Assembly (NCBI GenBank): GCA_964587655.1
Contig: CAZPMT010000165.1
Span: 1-10,473 of the forward strand
DNA from: CAZPMT01 sp964587655
GTDB lineage: Bacteria > Hydrogenedentota > Hydrogenedentia > Hydrogenedentales > SLHB01
Length of the DNA: 10,473 nucleotides
Direction of reading: 5' to 3'
Of this stretch, positions 1 through 5,901 are shown piece after piece; the stretch's first letter is position 1, and every line of letters starts with the position of its first letter. The translations under genes were made by a program, and so were the position numbers. The notes under the pieces are model-generated. The model saw only the letters and a list, made by a program, of their open reading frames with translations. It did not search any database and was not told where the DNA came from.

Positions 1-1
1 G

Positions 2-466
2 AGCGCGTTCATCCGGCTGATCGATATCGGCATTAAGCCGTTCCTTGTGGCGGCGGGCATCAAGGCGGTGCTGGCGCAGCGGCTCTTGCGGACGATATGC
101 AATACGTGCAAAGAGCCGTACAAGCCCACGGAGGAGGAGATCGACCTGTTGGGTCTCCCGGGGGTGGACCCCAACGTGGATCTGTTCAAGGGGACCGGGT
201 GCGAGAACTGTAATCACACGGGGTATTCGGGGCGTCTCGGGGCGTATGAACTGCTGCTCACCACGGACGAGATCCGCACGATGATCATGGAAGGGAAGTC
301 GTCGACGGCGTTGCGGCGCGCGTCGCGAGTGGGCGGGATGACTACGATGCGCGAGGACGCGTGGAAGAAGGCCCTCAAGGGCATCACCACGATTGAGGAA
401 GTCTGCAAACGGACCAAGATCGACGAACCGCTGGTGCGGAAGAGCGAGTACGTCGCGGCCGGTTAG
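2..466 (+). CDS. GspE/PilB-family assembly ATPase, C-terminal part only (5' end outside window)
   Basis: The reading frame is open from base 2 and ends at TAG 464-466, so only about the last 154 residues are present. Walker A, Walker B and the His box lie upstream of the window. What remains is the family's C-terminal region: a KAVLAQRLLRTIC stretch, then the tetracysteine zinc site CNTC (98-109) and CENC (200-211), followed by GYSGRLGAYELL. The four cysteines are typical of GspE and PilB and absent from PilT. It resembles the same region of the complete ATPase at 1729-3471, including AVLAQRL and DLLGLP at matching places, but the two clearly differ. They are therefore paralogues rather than a recent duplication. 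Inferred role: cytoplasmic hexameric ATPase that powers pilin or pseudopilin extraction from the inner membrane. Family is secure; whether it should be called pilB or gspE is not. Confidence 0.93.
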   Translation, partial: SAFIRLIDIGIKPFLVAAGIKAVLAQRLLRTICNTCKEPYKPTEEEIDLLGLPGVDPNVDLFKGTGCENCNHTGYSGRLGAYELLLTTDEIRTMIMEGKSSTALRRASRVGGMTTMREDAWKKALKGITTIEEVCKRTKIDEPLVRKSEYVAAG

Positions 467-469
467 GTT

Positions 470-516
470 CCTTGTTCGAGACATTCGCGCTGAGCACGCG
501 GCTGTGTCGAACAAAG
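470..516 (+). other. Imperfect stem-loop between pilB-like and pilT genes
   Basis: TTGTTCGA (472-479) pairs with TCGAACAA (507-514). The stem continues inward with ACA/TGT (481-483 and 503-505) and CGCG/CGCG (486-489 and 497-500), with single mismatches, around a 7-base loop. It begins four bases after the stop of the upstream gene. There is no T-tract after it, so it is not a standard intrinsic terminator. It could be an mRNA processing or stabilising hairpin, or a protein-binding palindrome. Its function is unknown. Confidence 0.45.
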
Positions 517-570
517 AATTCATAGGCTCGACCTTGGCACTGCGGCCGGGCCGCGTCAGGAGACGGTGCA

Positions 571-1686
571 ATGGCGTATGACATGGTAAACCTGTTGCGG
601 ATGCTGATCGACCGGGACGGGTCTGACCTGCATTTGGCGGTGGACAATCCGCCGGTGGGGCGCGTGCATGGGCATCTGGTGTATTTCGGCGATGATGTCC
701 TGACGGCCGAGGACACGGAGCGGCTCATGAAGAGCATTGCTTCGGTGGACAACCAGCAGGAGTTGCAGGAGGTCGGGGGGTCGGACTTCGGGTTTGCGTT
801 CGAAGACGTGGCGCGTTTCCGCGTGTCGATCTTCAAGCAGCGCGGGTATGTGGGGCTGGTGCTGCGGCTCATTCCGAGGAACATCATGTCGTTCGAGGAG
901 ATCGGCCTGCCGGAAAGCCTCAAGGAGATCATCACGCTGCCGCGCGGGCTGGTCCTCGTGACGGGCCCGACGGGTTCAGGCAAGACCACGAGCCTTGCAA
1001 CGATGATCGACTGGATCAACATTAACTTCGACCATCACATCGTGACCGTCGAGGATCCCATCGAGTACTACCACACGCACAAGAAGGGCATCATTACCCA
1101 GCGCGAGGTGGGCGTGGACGTGCCCACGTTCTCCGAGGCCCTGCGGCGCGTGCTTCGCCAGGACCCCGACGTGGTTCTGGTGGGGGAAATGCGCGACCTG
1201 GAAACCATCGAAGCCGCTGTCACGGCGGCGGAAACCGGCCACTTGGTGTTCGGCACGCTGCACACTACGGGCGCCGTGCGTACGATAGACCGCATTATCG
1301 ACGCGTTTCCCAACAACCAGCAGGAACAGATCCGCACGCAGTTGGCCGGCAATCTCAAGTCGGTGATCTCTCAGGTGTTGGTCCCGAAGAAGAGCGGATT
1401 CGGACGCGTGGCAGTGTTCGAGGTGATGATCACGACGCCGGCCATCCAGAACCTCATCCGGGAGAACAAGTCATATCGCATCACGTCGGCCATCCAGACC
1501 GGCCACAAGTTCGGTATGAATCTGCTGGACGAGCACCTTCTGGCTTTGTATCGAAAGGGCATCATCAAGTACCAGGACGCCATTGGAAAGGCCCAGTTGC
1601 CCGATGAATTCGAACTGCAAGCCCGGTCGTTCGGGCTCGGCGACTTACCGGCGGAAGGCGCCGGCGATAAGAAGGCTTCACACTAA
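571..1686 (+). CDS. pilT: Twitching-motility retraction ATPase PilT
   Basis: A 371-residue cytoplasmic ATPase that depolymerises type IV pili. The N-terminal PAS-like domain has the typical SDLHL motif (residues 18-22). Walker A is GPTGSGKT (132-139). The Asp box region is TVEDPIEYY. Walker B is VVLVGEMRD (201-209), and the His box is TGHLVFGTLHTT (222-233). No zinc-binding cysteine pairs are present, which separates it from GspE/PilB. The C-terminus carries AIQNLIRE (291-298), matching the PilT signature AIRNLIRE that is needed for retraction, with Gln for Arg at the third place. The SAIQTGHKFGMNLLD stretch that follows is also typical of PilT. Length is slightly above the usual roughly 345 because of a tail rich in Gly, Ala and Lys. 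AGGAG at 558-562 lies eight bases before the ATG. It sits between two PilB-type ATPases, which points to a machine able to extend and retract. Confidence 0.95.
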   Translation: MAYDMVNLLRMLIDRDGSDLHLAVDNPPVGRVHGHLVYFGDDVLTAEDTERLMKSIASVDNQQELQEVGGSDFGFAFEDVARFRVSIFKQRGYVGLVLRLIPRNIMSFEEIGLPESLKEIITLPRGLVLVTGPTGSGKTTSLATMIDWININFDHHIVTVEDPIEYYHTHKKGIITQREVGVDVPTFSEALRRVLRQDPDVVLVGEMRDLETIEAAVTAAETGHLVFGTLHTTGAVRTIDRIIDAFPNNQQEQIRTQLAGNLKSVISQVLVPKKSGFGRVAVFEVMITTPAIQNLIRENKSYRITSAIQTGHKFGMNLLDEHLLALYRKGIIKYQDAIGKAQLPDEFELQARSFGLGDLPAEGAGDKKASH

Positions 1687-1728
1687 GGGGCGCGTGGGCG
1701 GAAGCCCGTCGCGCCGCACGGGATCGTT

Positions 1729-3471
1729 ATGGCGGTCGTACGCGAAAGACAACTTGGCGACATCCTGATCGAGCAGGGCGTCATCACTCCGTTGGAACTG
1801 GACGAGGCTTTGCAGCGGCAGCGTCTGACGGGCGAGATGATGGGGCGCGTGCTCGTGTCGATGGGGCTCTGCGAGGAACAGGACATCGTCGAGGCGCTCG
1901 GCGTTCAGGCCGGGATGGAGCGCATCGACCTGACGAAGCTGAAGATCAAGGATGATGTGCTGCGCAGGATCAGCCCGGACGTGGCCAAGTTTTACAACAT
2001 CATTCCGATTCGCGAAACCGACGGGACGTTGATTGTGGCAATGGCGGACCCGCTCAACATGCGCGTGCTCGACGACCTCCGGCAGATCCTCGGGTGCGAG
2101 GTGAAGGGGGCCATCAGCAACCTTCAGGACGTTGATGCAAGCATAAAGGCGAATTACTCCTACGAGTCGCAGTCCGTTCATGACACGCTCAAGGAGATCA
2201 TCGAGAAGGTCGGCGATGCCGAGCTGACTTTGGACGAACTCGGCCAGCAGGAAATCATCGCCGACACGGAGAACCTGGTCCATCTTGCGCAGCAGCCGCA
2301 CGTTATCAAGACGGTCAACTTGATCTTCCTGGAGGCCGTGCAGAAGCGCGCGTCGGATATTCACTTCGAAGTGTATGAGGACTCCTTCCGCGTCCGGATC
2401 CGCATCGACGGCGTGCTTCACGTCGTGATCAGTCCGCCGAAAGACATCTCTCTCGCGCTAGTGTCCCGCGTGAAGGTCATGTGCAACATGGACATCGGCG
2501 AGCGGCGGCTTCCACAGGATGCGCGCATCGAATTGAAAGTCGGGGATACGGACATCGACGTGCGCGTCGCCACGTTGCCCACGCTTTTTGGTGAAGGCGT
2601 GGTGATGCGTCTTCTGGATCGCACGACGGTCAAGGCGGAATTGGACAAGCTCGGCCTCAGCCCGAGCGCCCTTGTGACCGTTCGGAGGATCATCGACAAA
2701 CCCAACGGGATTTTCCTTGTGACGGGACCCACCGGTTCCGGCAAGACAACGTCGCTGTATGCGTGTCTCAACACGCTGAACACGGTCGACGTGAAGATCA
2801 TCACGACCGAGGACCCGGTCGAAATCCAGATCGACCGCATTGTGCAGGTGCACGTGAAAGAGGAGATAGGACTTACCTTCGCGAACTGCCTTCGGTCCAT
2901 CCTCCGTCAGGACCCCGACATCATCATGGTGGGTGAAATCCGCGACCTCGAGACGGCGCAGATTGCCGTCGAGGCGTCATTGACGGGCCACTTGGTTCTG
3001 AGCACGCTCCACACCAACAGCGCGCCGGAGACGATCACGCGTTTGCTCGATATGGACGTGGAGCCGTTCCTTATCACGGCTTCTCTGGAGGCGGTCCTGG
3101 CGCAGCGGCTTGTCCGCGCGCTGTGCCGGCATTGCCGCGAGCAGTATGTGCCGGACGAGGAGGAAATGGATCTGCTGGGGCTTCCGGAAGCGTGGCGCGA
3201 CCGGAGCAAGCTGCATTTCTTCCGCAAGAAGGGGTGTCCGGCGTGCGATTACATCGGTTACATGGGCCGTACGGGCCTGTTTGAACTGCTGGTGGTTGAT
3301 GAGACGGTTTGCGACATGATCCTGGATCGCGCGATGTCGTATGAGATCCGGCGATACGCGCGAAAACAGCAGGGCATGCTCATGTTGCGCGAAGAAGGCA
3401 TCGTCAAGTGCCAGCAGGGAATCACGAGTGTCGAAGAGATCATTGCTCACACGGATTTGTACGAGGATTAG
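1729..3471 (+). CDS. GspE/PilB-family assembly ATPase, complete
   Basis: A 580-residue ATPase for pilus or pseudopilus assembly. Residues 8-62 look like an MshEN/GspE-N domain: two successive motifs built as (Q/M)(L/G)G..., L24, L28, Q31 and then G39, G46, I53, L57, Q60. Residues around 150-270 hold the N2 region with SDIHFEVYED and RIRIDGVLH. Walker A is GPTGSGKTT (333-341), followed by TTEDPVE. Walker B is DIIMVGEIRD (397-406), and the His box is TGHLVLSTLHTN (419-430). The zinc site uses C466, C469, C503 and C506. All key residues are intact and the length is normal for the family (about 500-580). The ribosome site before the ATG is weak (GGGA 1720-1723). The next gene is the GspF-type platform protein, its expected partner, so this is probably the ATPase dedicated to the downstream pseudopilins. 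GspE or PilB cannot be decided from sequence alone. Confidence 0.95.
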   Translation: MAVVRERQLGDILIEQGVITPLELDEALQRQRLTGEMMGRVLVSMGLCEEQDIVEALGVQAGMERIDLTKLKIKDDVLRRISPDVAKFYNIIPIRETDGTLIVAMADPLNMRVLDDLRQILGCEVKGAISNLQDVDASIKANYSYESQSVHDTLKEIIEKVGDAELTLDELGQQEIIADTENLVHLAQQPHVIKTVNLIFLEAVQKRASDIHFEVYEDSFRVRIRIDGVLHVVISPPKDISLALVSRVKVMCNMDIGERRLPQDARIELKVGDTDIDVRVATLPTLFGEGVVMRLLDRTTVKAELDKLGLSPSALVTVRRIIDKPNGIFLVTGPTGSGKTTSLYACLNTLNTVDVKIITTEDPVEIQIDRIVQVHVKEEIGLTFANCLRSILRQDPDIIMVGEIRDLETAQIAVEASLTGHLVLSTLHTNSAPETITRLLDMDVEPFLITASLEAVLAQRLVRALCRHCREQYVPDEEEMDLLGLPEAWRDRSKLHFFRKKGCPACDYIGYMGRTGLFELLVVDETVCDMILDRAMSYEIRRYARKQQGMLMLREEGIVKCQQGITSVEEIIAHTDLYED

Positions 3472-3480
3472 ACGGGCAGC

Positions 3481-3510
3481 CACACAGTTTGTCAAAACAC
3501 GACAAACTGT
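3481..3510 (+). repeat. Palindrome left of assembly gap (half of a 13-bp-arm hairpin, loop AAAACAC)
   Basis: CACACAGTTTGTC (3481-3493), loop AAAACAC, then GACAAACTGT (3501-3510), after which the Ns begin. The 27 bases at 3484-3510 are identical to 3611-3637. The arms pair perfectly for 10 bp here, and for 13 bp if the right-hand copy's GTG is joined on. There is no T-tract. It lies ten bases after the ATPase stop codon. It could be an operator, an mRNA hairpin or a dispersed palindrome. Confidence 0.85.
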
Positions 3511-3610
3511 NNNNNNNNNNNNNNNNNNNNNNNNNNNNNNNNNNNNNNNNNNNNNNNNNNNNNNNNNNNNNNNNNNNNNNNNNNNNNNNNNNNNNNNNNN
3601 NNNNNNNNNN
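3511..3610. other. Assembly gap of exactly 100 Ns
   Basis: A round 100-base N run is the usual placeholder for a gap of unknown size. Both edges carry the same 27 bases, so the two contigs may simply overlap there and the real gap may be zero. If they are merged, the spacing from the ATPase stop (3471) to the GspF start (3668) is 69 bases, normal for this operon. Missing sequence between them cannot be excluded. Confidence 0.97.
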
Positions 3611-3640
3611 ACAGTTTGTCAAAACACGACAAACTGTGTG
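3611..3640 (+). repeat. Palindrome right of assembly gap (identical 27-base core)
   Basis: ACAGTTTGTC (3611-3620), loop AAAACAC, then GACAAACTGTGTG (3628-3640). The extra GTG is the exact complement of the extra CAC present only in the left copy, so the two copies together describe one 33-base hairpin with 13-bp arms. A further half-site, GACAAA, occurs at 3647-3652, just before the GspF ribosome site. Confidence 0.85.
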
Positions 3641-3654
3641 TTGCGCGACAAAAC

Positions 3655-3659
3655 GAGGG
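3655..3659 (+). promoter_or_regulatory. Ribosome binding site fixing the GspF start
   Basis: GAGGG lies eight bases before ATG 3668. It supports this start over the longer frame, which is open only because it runs back through the N gap into the upstream ATPase. Confidence 0.75.
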
Positions 3660-3667
3660 TTTCGCAC

Positions 3668-4906
3668 ATGCCTAAGTACGCATACAAGGCGCTGAACAAG
3701 GACGGGAAAGAGATATTCGGCGTGATCGACTCCGACTCGCAGGCCCTGGCCATCAACGATGTCCGGAGCATGGGTTTCTTCCCGACGCAGGTGCGCGAGG
3801 CGCGCAAGGCCGACGAGCGGCGCGCGCGCCGGGCTAAGGGCGGCCTTAGCGAGTTCTACATCGGCGGGCTGAAGCAGAAGCAGATTATGATCATGACCCG
3901 CCAGTTGGCGACGCTGATCGACGCGGGCCTGCCGCTGCTGCGAAGCCTCAACGTGCTCATCCAGCAGCAGAAGCCCTGCAAGCTTCGCGACGTGCTGCGG
4001 GAGGTCTCGGCGGACATCCAGCAGGGATCGACGTTCGCGGAGGGGCTTGGCAAACACCCGAAGGCCTTTGACCGCCTGTACGTGAACATGGTCCGCGCGG
4101 GCGAGGTCGGCGGTATGCTCGAGGTCGTGCTGAACCGCCTGGCCGTGTTCATGGAACGCAGACAGGCGTTGAAACGGAAGGTTCGCGGCGCCCTCATCTA
4201 TCCCATCGCGGTTGTTGTGATCGCGACGGGCATCGTGAGCTTCCTGCTTGTGAAGGTCGTGCCCGTGTTCGCGGAGGTGTTCTCGGATTTCGGCGGTGCT
4301 TTGCCGGCGCCCACGCAGTTCCTGATGTCGGCGGGCGACTTCATGCAGTATCGCTGGTGGATGCTCTTGCTGATTCTCAACAGCACCGTCATATCGATTA
4401 AGATGCTGGGCAAGAGCAAGTACGTGAAGAGCGGGATGGACCGCGTCGTGCTCAAGGTGCCCCTGGTAGGGGATCTGGTGACAAAAGTCGCCGTGGCCCG
4501 CTTTGCACGAACACTGGGCACGTTGATCACATCAGGCGTTCCGATCCTGCAGGCTCTCAAGATCACAAAGGAAACCATCGGCAACGAGGTCGTCCAGAAC
4601 GCCATCCAGAAGGTGCACGACAGTATCAAGGAAGGCGAAACCATCGCCGCGCCGCTCGACGAATGTAAGGTGTTCCCCTCGATGGTCGTCAACATGATCG
4701 ACGTCGGCGAAGAGACGGGCAGTCTGGATGCCATGTTGATGAAGGTGGCCGACATCTACGACGCCGAGGTCGAGGCGGCCGTCGAAGCCATGCTGGCCCT
4801 CATGGAACCCGCGATCATCATCGTCCTCGGCGGCGTCATCGGTTTCATCGTCATATCGCTGTACTTGCCGATCTTCTCGCTCGGCGACGTGGTCAGCGGC
4901 AACTGA
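3668..4906 (+). CDS. Inner-membrane platform protein, GspF/PilC family
   Basis: A 412-residue polytopic membrane protein, normal length for GspF/PilC. It anchors the assembly ATPase and feeds pilins into the growing fibre. MPKYAYKALNKDGKE is the family's usual N-terminus. Two T2SSF helical-bundle domains follow: the first from about residue 73 (MTRQLATLIDAGLPLLRSL, M76 onward) and the second from about 275 (VARFARTLGTLITSGVPIL, V276 onward). The repeated pattern of a Thr/Leu-rich helix, Gly, then Pro-Leu/Ile is the family hallmark. Predicted membrane segments are about 176-197, 232-250 and 382-402. The ATG has a good ribosome site (GAGGG 3655-3659). The stop lies 168 bases before the GspG start, or 21 bases before the alternative in-frame start. 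It probably partners the ATPase at 1729-3471. Whether the genuine operon continues unbroken across the gap is not proven. Confidence 0.95.
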   Translation: MPKYAYKALNKDGKEIFGVIDSDSQALAINDVRSMGFFPTQVREARKADERRARRAKGGLSEFYIGGLKQKQIMIMTRQLATLIDAGLPLLRSLNVLIQQQKPCKLRDVLREVSADIQQGSTFAEGLGKHPKAFDRLYVNMVRAGEVGGMLEVVLNRLAVFMERRQALKRKVRGALIYPIAVVVIATGIVSFLLVKVVPVFAEVFSDFGGALPAPTQFLMSAGDFMQYRWWMLLLILNSTVISIKMLGKSKYVKSGMDRVVLKVPLVGDLVTKVAVARFARTLGTLITSGVPILQALKITKETIGNEVVQNAIQKVHDSIKEGETIAAPLDECKVFPSMVVNMIDVGEETGSLDAMLMKVADIYDAEVEAAVEAMLALMEPAIIIVLGGVIGFIVISLYLPIFSLGDVVSGN

Positions 4907-4910
4907 CGAT

Positions 4911-4920
4911 CGGAAAGGAA
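4911..4920 (+). promoter_or_regulatory. First of two ribosome-site/ATG pairs for the GspG-like gene
   Basis: GGAAAGGAAG lies seven bases before ATG 4928, which is in frame with the pseudopilin gene and only 21 bases after the gspF stop. It competes with the second pair (5058-5066, ATG 5075). Both ATGs begin with codons for Met-Ser-Thr. Confidence 0.5.
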
Positions 4921-4927
4921 GTCATTC

Positions 4928-5074
4928 ATGTCAACTGTTGACGGAAAGAAGTCACCCAAGCCGGCCGCGACGGGAAAGGAGCCGTCCTTACTACCCGTTG
5001 GCGGCCTGAGTGTGGAAATAGCGCGCCGGGCTGCCCATGTAGCGGCGCACGAACCTGAAAGGGGAGAACATACA
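4928..5074 (+). other. In-frame 49-codon extension or leader upstream of the GspG-like start
   Basis: From ATG 4928 the frame stays open into the pseudopilin. It would add 49 residues (MSTVDGKKSPKPAATGKEPS and onward) before the normal Met. The stretch is Lys-, Pro- and Ala-rich with no membrane segment. Its third codon positions look less GC-rich than those of the neighbouring genes, which argues against long-standing coding. A 49-residue addition before a six-residue type III leader would be unusual. It is probably untranslated leader, but the tight spacing and good ribosome site keep translation possible. Confidence 0.4.
5058..5066 (+). promoter_or_regulatory. Ribosome binding site favouring start 5075 of the GspG-like gene
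   Basis: AAAGGGGAG lies eight bases before ATG 5075. That ATG gives the short charged leader MSTKRG directly before the prepilin cleavage point, as expected for a type III signal peptide. Confidence 0.75.
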
Positions 5075-5836
5075 ATGTCCACTAAGAGAGGTTTCACGCT
5101 GATCGAACTCCTGGTGGTGATAGCCATCATCACCATCCTGGCATCGATCGTGGCGCCAAAGATATACAACGCGATGGAGCGCGCCAAGATGGCCAGGGCC
5201 TATTCCGAGATCAAGAATGCGGACTTGGCCCTTACCAAGATGCTCACCGACGCGGAGCGGAAACACTTCGGGCACTTCTTTCAGAACTTCGACCCCACTA
5301 TTTTCAATGACAATACTGGGGTGAACTATGCGGCGGCCGTTCAGGCGTATACGACCGTCTTCTATGAACTGCTTCGGCGAGGCAAATCTGCGGACGTGGT
5401 CGGTGTCCTCGGACCGGACGCGGACCTGAAGGCCGAGATTAGGCGGAAACTCGGCACATCGTATATGGATATTGGGAAAGATCCCTGGAGCAATCTGTAT
5501 CAGTTCTACGCCGGGCCTTTCTCGCGGCAGGTGATTATATATCCTTTCCGGGCATTCCGAGTGGATGAGAATTTCGTATATACCGACATCACGAGAACGG
5601 AGTTGCAGACGGAAATGCGTGGCAATCCCCCGGCGGACTATGCCGCCGGTTTTCCGTGTCCGGGCGATCTGCCCGTGTACATCTACTCTTGGGGGGGGGA
5701 CGGGGTCCCTAACCAGAATCTCGATCTCTTGCTGGGAGTCCAGCAGGGAGGTCCGGTGGAGGAGAACCTTACCAGAGACGGCTATGATGACATTAACAAC
5801 TGGGACACGCAGTCCAACTGGGGCGAGTTCTATTGA
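5075..5836 (+). CDS. Major pseudopilin, GspG-like
   Basis: A 253-residue prepilin-like protein. The leader MSTKRG is followed by FTLIELLVVIAIITILASIV. Cleavage after Gly6 puts Phe at +1 and the conserved Glu at +5 (residue 11). The hydrophobic helix that follows both anchors the protein and forms the fibre core. GspG-type features come later: DPWSNLYQF (136-144) matches the DPWGNPYQ signature, YIYSWGGDG (202-210) matches the YSWGADG region, and YDDINNWD (to residue 244) matches the Asp-rich calcium-site end of GspG. It is nearly twice the usual length (about 140), with an insert of roughly 90 residues between the helix and DPW. It would form the fibre, driven by the upstream ATPase and GspF. 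The start is chosen for its leader and ribosome site; an in-frame ATG at 4928 is the alternative. A run of nine Gs lies inside the gene at 5691-5699. Confidence 0.9.
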   Translation: MSTKRGFTLIELLVVIAIITILASIVAPKIYNAMERAKMARAYSEIKNADLALTKMLTDAERKHFGHFFQNFDPTIFNDNTGVNYAAAVQAYTTVFYELLRRGKSADVVGVLGPDADLKAEIRRKLGTSYMDIGKDPWSNLYQFYAGPFSRQVIIYPFRAFRVDENFVYTDITRTELQTEMRGNPPADYAAGFPCPGDLPVYIYSWGGDGVPNQNLDLLLGVQQGGPVEENLTRDGYDDINNWDTQSNWGEFY

Positions 5837-5901
5837 TGGCTTTGGCGGTGTGACGGGCATTTGGATAGAAGAGGCAAGACGTTCCGGGCCGGACGAAAGC
5901 A

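Noticed and set aside
384..1022. Minus-strand open frame (212 codons) over the pilB-pilT junction
   Set aside because: It covers the start of the clear PilT gene; no recognisable domain, so it is a shadow frame.
1678..2421. Minus-strand open frame (247 codons) opposite the complete ATPase
   Set aside because: It is antisense to a well-conserved ATPase N-terminal half and shows no motif or ribosome site of its own.
571..3471. VirB11-type ATPases of a type IV secretion or conjugation system
   Set aside because: Zinc cysteine pairs in the PilB-type enzyme, the PilT signature and the GspF-pseudopilin neighbours identify the type IV pilus/type II secretion branch.
3341..3667. Extending the GspF gene upstream through the N gap
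   Set aside because: The frame is open only because Ns hide stops and because it overlaps the ATPase in another frame; ATG 3668 has its own ribosome site and the usual family N-terminus.
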